Shown in pieces: positions 14,013 to 21,780 of a stretch of DNA of 64,000 bases. The translations under genes and the position numbers were made by a program. This stretch comes from Halomonas sp. LR3S48 (lineage in GTDB: Bacteria; Pseudomonadota; Gammaproteobacteria; Pseudomonadales; Halomonadaceae). Below the pieces are notes generated by a model, which was given only the letters and a program-made list of their open reading frames with translations, searched no databases and was not told the origin of the DNA. How positions within the stretch are numbered: position 1 is the first letter of the stretch; the number at the start of each line of letters is the position of its first letter. The stretch covers positions 1,302,001-1,366,000 of the forward strand of contig NZ_CP107009.1 of the NCBI RefSeq assembly GCF_025725665.1. Reading direction: 5' to 3'.

Positions 14013-16757
14013 ATGCGCGAGGCCCGAACCACTTGCCCCTACTGTGGCGTCGGCTGTGGCGTGCTGGCCAGCGTCGACAACGGCGAGATCGTCGACGTAC
14101 AGGGCGACCCGGAGCATCCGGCCAACTTCGGCCGGCTGTGCGTGAAGGGCTCGGCCCTGCACGAGACGCTGGGCAGCCATGGCCGCCTGACTCGGCCCCG
14201 GGTCGATGGCGTCGAGGTGGACTGGGAGACGGCGCTGGCCACGGTGGCCGAGCGGCTCACGGCGGTGCGGGCCACCCGCGGCTCCCAGGCGGTCGCCGCC
14301 TACCTTTCGGGGCAGCTGCTGACCGAGGATTATTACGTCGCCAACAAGCTGTTCAAGGGCTTTCTCGGCACGCCGCACCTGGATACCAATTCGCGGCTGT
14401 GCATGGCCTCGGCCGTGGCTGCCCACAAGCGCGCCTTCGGCGCCGATGCCGTGCCGTGCAGCTACGAGGACCTGGAAGAGGCCGAGCTGGTGGTACTGGT
14501 GGGCTCCAACCTGGCCTGGAACCACCCGGTGCTCTACCAGCGGCTCAAGGTGGCCAAGCAGCGCAACCCGCTGCTGCGGGTGGTGGTGATCGACCCACGG
14601 GTCACCGACACCTGCGAGATCGCCGACCTCTACCTGGGGCTCAGGCCGGGCAGCGATGCCCGCCTGTTCACCGGGCTGCTGGCGTGGATGGCCAAGCGCA
14701 ACAAGCTCGACCGGGTCTACCTGGAAGCCCATGTCCAGGGTTTCGACGAGGCGCTGGCCGCGGCGCGGGAGCAGGATGCCGGTGTGGAAGCCATCGCCGC
14801 GGACTGCGATGTCGATGCCGAGCGACTGGAAACCTTCTTCTACTGGTTCGCCACCCACCTGCACGTGGTCACGCTGTTCTCCCAGGGCGTGAACCAGTCC
14901 ACCAGCGGCACCGACAAGGGCAATGCCATCATCAACTGCCACCTGGCGGGCGGCAAGATCGGCCTGCCCGGGGCCGGGCCGTTCTCGATCACCGGGCAGC
15001 CCAACGCCATGGGCGGGCGCGAGGTGGGCGGGCTGGCCAACCAGTTGGCCGCGCACATGGACTACGACACCCCCGGCGCGCGGGATCGCGTCACGCGCTT
15101 CTGGGCCACCGAGCGGCTGGTGCCGTCGCTGCCCGATGGCCCCGGCCACAAGGCGGTGGCGCTGTTCGAGGCGATCGAGCGCGGCGAGGTGCAGGCGTTG
15201 TGGATCATGGCCACCAACCCGGCCGTGAGCCTGCCGCGGGCCGACCGGGTGCGTGCGGCACTCGAGAAGTGCCCGCTGGTGATCGTCTCCGAGTGCATGG
15301 CCGACGCCGACCTGCTGGCCTATGCCGACATTGTACTGCCGGCCTCGAGCTGGTCGGAGAAGGACGGCACCGTGACCAACTCCGAGCGGCGCATATCGCG
15401 CCAGCGCGGCATCCTGCCGCCACCGGGGGTGGCGCGCCACGACTGGTGGATCGTCTGCGAGGTGGCCAAGCGGCTGGGTTTCGGCGAGGCCTTCGACTAC
15501 AGCCATCCCGGCGAGATCTTCGACGAGCACGCCAGGCTCTCGGGCTTCGAGAACGGTGAAGGCCCCGGCGAGGGCCGTCGGCTGTTCGACATTTCCGGCC
15601 TGGTCGGGCTCGACCGCGCCGCCTACGACGCCCTGGCGCCGATCCAGTGGCCGGTGAACGCCGCCGCCCCCCACGGCACCGCCCGGCTGTTCACCGATGG
15701 CCGCTTCGCCACGCCGGACGGCCTCGCGCGGATGCTGCCGGTACGCCCGCGCCCGCCGGCCCAGGCACTGGACGTCGCGCGGCCGCTGCGGCTCAATACC
15801 GGGCGCATTCGCGACCAGTGGCACACCATGACCCGTACCGGGCGAGCGCCGCGGCTGATGAACCACCGTGCCGAGCCGTTCATCGAGATCGCCCCGGAAG
15901 ATGCCGCCGAGCTGGGCGTGGAAGAGCATACGCTGGCCCGGCTGAACGGCGCCGGCGGCAGCTACATCGGCCGGGTGCGGGTGACGCGCGGGCAGCGCCG
16001 CGGCGAGGTGTTCGTGCCGATGCACTGGAGCGACCACTTCAGCGGGTCGGCACGCATGGGCGGGTTGCTCGAGGCACACCTGGACCCGATCTCCGGCCAG
16101 CCGGAGTCCAAACACGGCGCAGTGGCGCTGGAGCCGCTGCAACTGGGCTGGGAGGCCACCCTGCTGGTGGCCGATGACCTGGGCGTGGCGGAAGCGGCCT
16201 GGTGCGACGAGAGCCACTACTGGGCGCGCATTCCCCTGGGCGACTGCCAGCGCTGGCAGCTGGCCGGCGGTGAGCCGGAAGCGCTTCGTGATTGGCTGGC
16301 CTGGCTGGAAGCTGAGCTGCCGGTGGTACCCACGCTGTGGTGCACCGACCCCGCCAGCGGCCGCCTGCGCGCCGCCGGGGTCGATGAGGCGGGCCGCCTG
16401 CGCTGGTGGTTCATGACGGGGGCGCCCAGGGAACTGCCCAACTTGAGCTGGCTGGCCGCGCGCTTCGTTGAGGCTGCCAACGGGGACGGGCTGGCACCGC
16501 CGCATCGTCGGCGCCTGCTGGCCGGCTGCGACGACGGTGCCGTCAACCAGGGGCCGGTGGTCTGCAGCTGCCATCAGGTGGGCCAACGCGCTATCCTAGG
16601 GGCCATACGCGAAGGCGACGACAGCGTCGAGGCGCTGGGCGCCCGGCTGGCCTGTGGCACCCAGTGCGGAAGCTGCATTCCCGAGCTGAAATCGCTTATC
16701 GAAGAGGAGAAGGCCCATGCGAGCGCTGAGCCACTTGAAGACAATGCTGTCGCCTGA
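14013..16757 (+). CDS. nasA: Assimilatory nitrate reductase catalytic subunit NasA
   Basis: The 914-residue molybdoenzyme reduces nitrate to nitrite in the cytoplasm. The N-terminus carries the [4Fe-4S] ligands C8-x2-C11-x3-C15 (TTCPYCGVGC) and the later LCVKG Cys. Mo-bis-MGD domains follow (SSRLCMAS-like NSRLCMASA, GSNLAWNHPV, GTDKGNAI, MATNPAVSLP). The C-terminal molydopterin-dinucleotide domain ends in TGRIRDQWHTMTRTGRAPRL. The last 60 residues are a BFD-like [2Fe-2S] domain (VCSCHQVG ... CGTQCGSCIPEL). ATG 14013 is chosen because AGGAG lies six bases upstream; ATG 14007 is too close to it. The gene overlaps cobA by 41 bases. Confidence 0.93.
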   Translation: MREARTTCPYCGVGCGVLASVDNGEIVDVQGDPEHPANFGRLCVKGSALHETLGSHGRLTRPRVDGVEVDWETALATVAERLTAVRATRGSQAVAAYLSGQLLTEDYYVANKLFKGFLGTPHLDTNSRLCMASAVAAHKRAFGADAVPCSYEDLEEAELVVLVGSNLAWNHPVLYQRLKVAKQRNPLLRVVVIDPRVTDTCEIADLYLGLRPGSDARLFTGLLAWMAKRNKLDRVYLEAHVQGFDEALAAAREQDAGVEAIAADCDVDAERLETFFYWFATHLHVVTLFSQGVNQSTSGTDKGNAIINCHLAGGKIGLPGAGPFSITGQPNAMGGREVGGLANQLAAHMDYDTPGARDRVTRFWATERLVPSLPDGPGHKAVALFEAIERGEVQALWIMATNPAVSLPRADRVRAALEKCPLVIVSECMADADLLAYADIVLPASSWSEKDGTVTNSERRISRQRGILPPPGVARHDWWIVCEVAKRLGFGEAFDYSHPGEIFDEHARLSGFENGEGPGEGRRLFDISGLVGLDRAAYDALAPIQWPVNAAAPHGTARLFTDGRFATPDGLARMLPVRPRPPAQALDVARPLRLNTGRIRDQWHTMTRTGRAPRLMNHRAEPFIEIAPEDAAELGVEEHTLARLNGAGGSYIGRVRVTRGQRRGEVFVPMHWSDHFSGSARMGGLLEAHLDPISGQPESKHGAVALEPLQLGWEATLLVADDLGVAEAAWCDESHYWARIPLGDCQRWQLAGGEPEALRDWLAWLEAELPVVPTLWCTDPASGRLRAAGVDEAGRLRWWFMTGAPRELPNLSWLAARFVEAANGDGLAPPHRRRLLAGCDDGAVNQGPVVCSCHQVGQRAILGAIREGDDSVEALGARLACGTQCGSCIPELKSLIEEEKAHASAEPLEDNAVA

Positions 16758-17649
16758 GCTGCTGCAGGCCGCCTTCTCGCGGCTGCACGGCCTGGGACAT
16801 ATCGTGCGCTCGCCGTTCGGGCGATCCACCCGCGTTGCCGCGCCGACCGTGACCCTGGACGGCGATTGCCATGCCGGCCGCGTCTACCTGGTGGGGGCGG
16901 GCAGCGGTGACGTCGAGCTGCTGACGCTCAAGGCCGCCCGCCTGCTGCAGCAGGCCGACGCGGTGGTCTACGACCGCCTGGTGGGCGACGACGTGCTGGC
17001 GCTGATTCCCGCCGGCCACGAGCGCTACTATGTGGGCAAGGAGCGCGGCCACCACAGCGTGCCCCAGGCCGAGATCGGCGCGCTGCTGGTGAAGCTGGCG
17101 GGGCAGGGCAAGTCGGTGGTACGGCTCAAGGGCGGCGACCCCGGCGTGTTCGGGCGCATGGGCGAGGAGCTCGCTGCGCTGGCCGAGGCCGGCGTGGAGG
17201 CCGAGATCGTACCGGGCATTACCGCCGCCTCGGCGGCGGCGGCCGGCATGGGCATTCCGCTTACCGACCGCGCCCACGCCCAGCAGTTGCGCTTCATCAC
17301 CGCCCAGCTGTGCCGCAAGGATGGCGAGCCCGACTGGGCCACCCTGGCGCGCCAGGACGAGACGCTGATCTTCTACATGGGCCTGACCAAGGTCGATGCC
17401 ATCTGCACCGGGCTGCGTCGCGCCGGGCTACCCGACGACTGGCCGATCATGCTGGTGGCCAACGCCAGCCTGCCCGAGCAGGCCTCGCTGGTCGGCACCC
17501 TGGCCGACATGCCTGAACAGCTCGCCGCCAAGCCGCTGCCCTCACCCTGCCTGATCGTGGTCGGCAGCGTGGTGCGCATGGTCGCGACCAGCCCGGCCGC
17601 GGCGGCATCTATCCAGGGCGAGCAGGGCGAGGGCCACACGCCGCGCTGA
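16717..17649 (+). CDS. cobA: Uroporphyrinogen-III C-methyltransferase (SUMT)
   Basis: The 310-residue protein makes precorrin-2 for siroheme, the cofactor of NirB. After a 50-residue N-terminal extension the methylase domain begins with RVYLVGAGSGDVELLTLKA. It contains VVYDRLV, VRLKGGDPGVFGR, EIVPGITAASAAAA and IFYMGLTK, all standard for CobA/CysG-C. Starting inside nasA with GAGGAGAAGG upstream, it is translationally coupled to it, which ties cofactor supply to nitrate reductase synthesis. Confidence 0.92.
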   Translation: MRALSHLKTMLSPELLQAAFSRLHGLGHIVRSPFGRSTRVAAPTVTLDGDCHAGRVYLVGAGSGDVELLTLKAARLLQQADAVVYDRLVGDDVLALIPAGHERYYVGKERGHHSVPQAEIGALLVKLAGQGKSVVRLKGGDPGVFGRMGEELAALAEAGVEAEIVPGITAASAAAAGMGIPLTDRAHAQQLRFITAQLCRKDGEPDWATLARQDETLIFYMGLTKVDAICTGLRRAGLPDDWPIMLVANASLPEQASLVGTLADMPEQLAAKPLPSPCLIVVGSVVRMVATSPAAAASIQGEQGEGHTPR

Positions 17650-17857
17650 GCCGTGCATTATCTTGTCTTGGAAAGGCGCGACGTTGCGCTGCACCAAGAG
17701 TGAGCGACGGCGCCCCGGGATGCACCGACGTGGCCGATCTCGCCGGGACTTAGCGCCTCTCTGACCGGCGGTTGCCGAATACCGATGGCTGGCGGCATCG
17801 CCTGAAACCCTCCGCGGTTGCCTTCTGGTGGCTTATTTCTCGGAGTCGTCAATGGAT

Positions 17858-17873
17858 TGGCACGTAACGTGCT
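17858..17873 (+). promoter_or_regulatory. Sigma-54 promoter of nirC
   Basis: TGGCACGTAACGTGCT has GG (17859-17860), a 10-base spacer and GC (17871-17872). It is nearly the same as the nasA element. It predicts a start near 17884, nine bases before the first hexaloop hairpin, so the leader is about 183 bases long. Confidence 0.8.
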
Positions 17874-17892
17874 TGTTCATGACAGGGCTCTG

Positions 17893-17934
17893 CTGCCAAT
17901 GCAGGCGGGCCGGCGGGTTCAACGACGATCCCGC
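17893..17934 (+). promoter_or_regulatory. NasT two-hexaloop RNA motif, nirC leader
   Basis: CTGCC-AATGCA-GGCGG and GCGGGTTC-AACGAC-GATCCCGC are two hairpins separated by four bases. Both loops have exactly six bases with A1 and G4, the signature of ANTAR target RNA. The second stem has a single T-T mismatch. This is the best formed of the three motifs in the window. Confidence 0.75.
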
Positions 17935-17960
17935 TGCCCGGCTACGCAGGCCCACGACAA

Positions 17961-18024
17961 CGCGACGAACACAGGCAAAGGCGCCTGAAGCTCCAGAGCT
18001 TCAGGCGCCTTTGCGTTTGTCGCG
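17961..18024 (+). terminator. Leader terminator hairpin before nirC
   Basis: AAAGGCGCCTGAAGCT (17977-17992) and AGCTTCAGGCGCCTTT (17997-18012) form a perfect 16-base stem with loop CCAG, followed by TTTGCGTTTGT-type sequence. Outer arms CGCGACGAAC and GTTTGTCGCG add ten more pairs. It lies 43 bases before the nirC start and so must be bypassed for expression. Confidence 0.7.
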
Positions 18025-18066
18025 CCAGTTACGACACGGAGAAACGCTTCGAGCGTCGAGAACACT

Positions 18067-18876
18067 ATGTCCTATCTGCTTCCTTCGGAATTCGCGACCA
18101 AGATGGTGGACGCCGGCGAGTCCAAACTCCACATGGCCACCCGGGACGTCCTGATCCGCGCCTTCATGGCGGGCGCCATCCTGGCCCTGGCCGCCGTGTT
18201 CGCCGTCACCATCACGGTGCAGTCCGGTTCGGCCATCCTCGGCGCCGCGCTGTTCCCGGTCGGCTTCTGCATGCTCTACCTGATGGGCTTCGACCTGCTG
18301 ACCGGCGTGTTCGTGCTCACGCCGCTGGCCTGGCTGGACCGGCGCCCCGGCGTCACCATCGAGAGGATCCTGATCCACTGGGGCAAGGTCTTCTGCGGCA
18401 ACCTGGCCGGCGCCCTGACGGTGGCGGTGCTGATGGCGATCGTCTTCACCTACGGCTTCGCCACGCCGCCGGACGAGGTGGGACAGAAGATCGCCGGTAT
18501 CGGCCATGCCCGTACCGTGGGCTACAAGGAGTTCGGCGCGGCGGGCATGCTGACCATCCTGATCCGCGGCATCCTGTGCAACTGGATGGTCTCGCTCGGC
18601 GTGGTCGGGGCGATGATCTCGACCACGGTGGGCGGCAAGGTGATCGCCATGTGGATGCCGATCATGGTGTTCTTCTTCATGGGCTTCGAGCACTCCATCG
18701 TCAACATGTTCCTGTTCCCCTCGGCGCTGATGATGGGCGGCGACTTCTCGATCGCGGATTACCTGATCTGGAACGAGATCCCCGTGGTGGTGGGCAACCT
18801 GATCGGCGGGCTGTCGCTGACCGGGCTGACGCTCTACGCCACCCACGTGCGCACGGCGCCGCTGCGCGATATCTGA
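18067..18876 (+). CDS. nirC: Formate/nitrite transporter family protein, NirC-like
   Basis: The 269-residue membrane protein belongs to the FNT pentameric channel family. It has six hydrophobic segments, the FDLLTGVF and GNLAGAL blocks in the first half, and the repeated ILCNWMVSLGV and GFEHSIVNMF blocks in the second half. These include the conserved Asn and pore His regions. Placement in the nitrate regulon, with the same leader type as nasA, points to nitrite rather than formate as substrate. The next gene starts one base after its stop codon, so both are on one transcript. Confidence 0.85.
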   Translation: MSYLLPSEFATKMVDAGESKLHMATRDVLIRAFMAGAILALAAVFAVTITVQSGSAILGAALFPVGFCMLYLMGFDLLTGVFVLTPLAWLDRRPGVTIERILIHWGKVFCGNLAGALTVAVLMAIVFTYGFATPPDEVGQKIAGIGHARTVGYKEFGAAGMLTILIRGILCNWMVSLGVVGAMISTTVGGKVIAMWMPIMVFFFMGFEHSIVNMFLFPSALMMGGDFSIADYLIWNEIPVVVGNLIGGLSLTGLTLYATHVRTAPLRDI

Positions 18877-18877
18877 G

Positions 18878-20614
18878 ATGTCGGCTTTCGAACCCGGCCG
18901 AACGTTGCAGGTGTCGCTGGGCCAGTGCTCGGAGGCGGGGCGCAAGGCGGTCAACCAGGACTTCCACGGCGCCTACGTGCCCCGCGAACCGCAGCTTTCG
19001 AGCAAGGGCATCGTGGTGGCGCTGGCCGATGGCATCAGCAGCAGCGAAGTGAGCCGGGTCGCCAGCGAAGCCGCGGTGAAAGGGTTCATCGAGGATTACT
19101 ACTCCACCGCCGAAAGCTGGACGGTGAAGACCTCGGCGCAGCGGGTACTGGTGGCGACCAACTCCTGGCTGCACGCCCAGACCCGGCGCAGCGAATACCG
19201 CTGGGACAAGGACCGCGGCTACGTCTGCACCTTCACCGCGCTGGTGTTGCGCTCCGCCACGGCGCACGTTTTCCACGTCGGGGATGCGCGGCTCTATCGG
19301 CTTGTCGGTGGCAGCCTGGAGCCGCTGACCCGTGAGCACCGCGCCTGGGTGGCTCCCGACAGAAGCTATCTCAGCCGGGCGATGGGTGTCAGCGAGCAGC
19401 TCGAGATCGACTACCTGGCGTTGCCCGTCGCGGCGGGTGAGATCTTCCTGCTGATGACCGACGGCGTCCACGAGCACGCCGGCGAGGCGGCCATGCTGGC
19501 GGCGCTGGCCGAGCACGAAGACGACCTGGACGCCGCTGCCGCCGCCATCGTGCAGGAGGCCTACGCCCAGGGCAGCGACGACAACCTGACGGTGCAGGTG
19601 GTGCGGGTCGAGCAAGCACCACCGCCAGGGGCCGGCGAGGTCGCCTCGGGGGCGGTGTCGCTGCCGTTTCCGCCGGCCCTCGCGCCGCGCATGGCGCTGG
19701 AGGGGTATCGCATCGTCAGGCAGCTCCATGCCAGCCACCGCAGCCACGCCTACCTGGCGGTGGACGAAGCCAGCGATGAGCGGGTGGTGATCAAGACGCT
19801 GTCCACCGAGCTCCAGCAGGACCCCGCCCAGGTGGAACGCTTCCTGATGGAGGAGTGGATCGGCCGGCGCATCGACAGCGCGCATGTCGTCAAGCCGCAC
19901 CGCTCGGAGCGTCGTCGCCAATATCTCTACAGCGTGACGGAATACATCGAGGGGCAGACCCTGGCCCAGTGGCTGCGCGACCATCCACGCCCGCCGCTGG
20001 AGACGGTACGCGGCATCGTCGAGCAGTTGGCACGGGGGCTACGCGCCTTCCATCGCCTGGAGATGGTGCATCAGGACCTGCGGCCGCATAACGTGATGAT
20101 CGATGCCACCGGTACGGTGAAGATCATCGACCTGGGGTCGGTGCGCGTAGGTGGGCTGGTCGAGTCTGCTTCGGCGCAAACGGGGCAGGTGCCGCTGGGT
20201 ACGCTGGCGTACACCGCGCCGGAGTGCTTCCTGGGCGAGCCGGCCACGCCACGCTCGGACCTGTACTCGCTGGCCGTGATCGCCTATCAGCTGCTTACCG
20301 GGGAGCTTCCCTACGGGACCCAGGTGGCCCAGGCGCGTACCCGCGCGGCGCAGCGGCGATTGAGCTATCGCTCCGCGCTGGCCGCCAACCGCGAACTCCC
20401 GGCCTGGGTCGACGAGGTCCTCAGGAAGGCGCTGCACCCCATGCCCGAGAAGCGCTTCGATGCGCTGTCGGAGTTCGTGCACGAGCTGCACCAGCCGAGC
20501 CGCGAATTCCTCGCCCGGACCCGCCCGCCACTGATCGACCGCGACCCCGTGCTGTTCTGGAAGGGCGTGGCCGCTCTGCTGGCACTGCTCGTGCTCGTGC
20601 TGCTGCTCGAGTGA
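18878..20614 (+). CDS. PP2C phosphatase-Ser/Thr protein kinase fusion with C-terminal membrane anchor
   Basis: The 578-residue protein fuses opposing activities. Residues about 10-245 are a PP2C-type phosphatase (NQDFHG, VVALADGISSSE, FHVGDARLYRL, LLMTDGVHEH, SDDNLTVQVV). Residues about 270-540 are a Hanks-type kinase: VVIKTL with the ATP Lys, MVHQDLRPHNVMID as the catalytic loop (HQD instead of HRD), KIIDLGS (DLG instead of DFG) and LAYTAPECF. The last 20 residues are a single hydrophobic helix (VAALLALLVLVLLL), so both domains face the cytoplasm from a tail anchor. It starts directly after nirC in the NtrC/NasT-controlled unit, which suggests a regulatory role in nitrate or nitrite uptake; no substrate is known. 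Confidence 0.85.
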   Translation: MSAFEPGRTLQVSLGQCSEAGRKAVNQDFHGAYVPREPQLSSKGIVVALADGISSSEVSRVASEAAVKGFIEDYYSTAESWTVKTSAQRVLVATNSWLHAQTRRSEYRWDKDRGYVCTFTALVLRSATAHVFHVGDARLYRLVGGSLEPLTREHRAWVAPDRSYLSRAMGVSEQLEIDYLALPVAAGEIFLLMTDGVHEHAGEAAMLAALAEHEDDLDAAAAAIVQEAYAQGSDDNLTVQVVRVEQAPPPGAGEVASGAVSLPFPPALAPRMALEGYRIVRQLHASHRSHAYLAVDEASDERVVIKTLSTELQQDPAQVERFLMEEWIGRRIDSAHVVKPHRSERRRQYLYSVTEYIEGQTLAQWLRDHPRPPLETVRGIVEQLARGLRAFHRLEMVHQDLRPHNVMIDATGTVKIIDLGSVRVGGLVESASAQTGQVPLGTLAYTAPECFLGEPATPRSDLYSLAVIAYQLLTGELPYGTQVAQARTRAAQRRLSYRSALAANRELPAWVDEVLRKALHPMPEKRFDALSEFVHELHQPSREFLARTRPPLIDRDPVLFWKGVAALLALLVLVLLLE

Positions 20615-20696
20615 GTCTCGGCATCTGCTAGGCTGAATCTGCAAGGCGCCAGGATTGGCGCGACGCGGCAGTTGCCGCAGCAGGCAAGGAGCAGGT

Positions 20697-21758
20697 ATGG
20701 CCGACAAGGACAGCGGCACCGAAACGCTTTCGCGCTACACTCGGCGCGTGATGATCGCCATCGGGCTCGTGGCCCTCGTGGCGGTATTGCTGTACTTCGC
20801 CAGCAAGCTCATCCATGTGCTGCTGATGGTCTTTGCCGGCATCCTGGCGGCGGTGGCGATCGATGGCGTGGTGCGTTTGTGCCAGCGTTACCTGCCGATC
20901 AGGCGACTCTGGGCCCTGGTGCTGGCGCTGTTGCTGATCTTCCTGGCATTGGGCGGGCTGGGGGCACTGGTCGGTCCGCGCCTGGCGGAGCAGCTTCCAC
21001 AGTTGGTGCAGCAACTCCCTGAGGCCTTTCGGCGGCTCATCGAAGTGACGCATGACCTGCCAGGCGTCGAAGCGGTCCTGCAGGAATTCGACGATCCCGC
21101 CAGCTTGCTCGGTCAGCCGGTGTTCGATCGCGTCACCGCTGCTTTTTCCACCACCTTCAGCGCGCTCACGAATTTCTTGTTGGTCCTGTTGATCGGCTTC
21201 TACCTGGTACTCAGCCCGCGCGAGTACATGAACCGGTTGGTATTGCTGTGCCCGCCAGCTCGACGCGAGCGACTGCGCCAGGTGCTGAGCCTGCAGGGGC
21301 GTTCGCTGCGGCTGTGGCTGGTGAGCCGGCTGATCTCCATGCTGTTCGTCGGTGTTGGCGTTGCCCTCGGGTTGATGTTGATGGGCGTGCCGATGGCGGG
21401 CGCGCTGGGGCTGATCGCGGGTTTGCTCTCCTTCATCCCGTACCTGGGGCCGATTCTCGGCGCCATCCCGACGATACTGATCGCCTTTCTCGAAGCGCCC
21501 GTGCTGGCGCTCTACGCCATCGGGCTCTATGTGATCATCGAGACGCTGGAGTCGAATATCGTCATGCCGCTGGCGGCCAGGGAAATGGTCAGCCTGCCGC
21601 CGGCCTTTACCGTGGTGGTCCAGCTCGCAGGAGCAGCGGTGGCGGGGGTGGCAGGGGTCATGCTGGCGACGCCTATTGCCGTGGCTGCGGTGGTGGCCGT
21701 GCAGATGCTCTATATCGAGGACGTGCTCGGCGACGACATCGACGTGCTGGGGCAGTGA
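20697..21758 (+). CDS. AI-2E family transporter (PerM-like permease)
   Basis: The 353-residue integral membrane protein shows the family pattern. There are two or three N-terminal helices, a soluble stretch with LPQLVQQLPEAFRRLIE, then FLLVLLIGFYLVLSP and the C-terminal helices with GLIAGLLSFIPYLGPILGAIP and the YVIIETLESNIVMPLA signature. ATG 20697 is chosen because AAGGAG lies just upstream. Some family members export autoinducer-2 and others act as Na+/H+ antiporters in halophiles, so the substrate cannot be stated. It ends 22 bases from the convergent c-di-GMP gene. Confidence 0.85.
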   Translation: MADKDSGTETLSRYTRRVMIAIGLVALVAVLLYFASKLIHVLLMVFAGILAAVAIDGVVRLCQRYLPIRRLWALVLALLLIFLALGGLGALVGPRLAEQLPQLVQQLPEAFRRLIEVTHDLPGVEAVLQEFDDPASLLGQPVFDRVTAAFSTTFSALTNFLLVLLIGFYLVLSPREYMNRLVLLCPPARRERLRQVLSLQGRSLRLWLVSRLISMLFVGVGVALGLMLMGVPMAGALGLIAGLLSFIPYLGPILGAIPTILIAFLEAPVLALYAIGLYVIIETLESNIVMPLAAREMVSLPPAFTVVVQLAGAAVAGVAGVMLATPIAVAAVVAVQMLYIEDVLGDDIDVLGQ

Positions 21759-21780
21759 AGGGTGGGCAGCGAAATGAGCG

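Larger units (their letters stand above)
17650..18066. promoter_or_regulatory. nirC upstream control region and long leader
   Basis: This 417-base non-coding region has two TGCACC half-sites resembling NtrC sites (17690-17695 and the TGCACC-GACGT-GGCCGA at 17721-17737). It then holds a sigma-54 promoter, a two-hexaloop motif and a strong hairpin before the nirC start. No gene is seen in it. Confidence 0.6.

Noticed and set aside
13914..16586. An 890-codon open frame on the minus strand
   Set aside because: It lies wholly opposite nasA, which has clear cofactor motifs; the minus frame is a shadow of codon bias.
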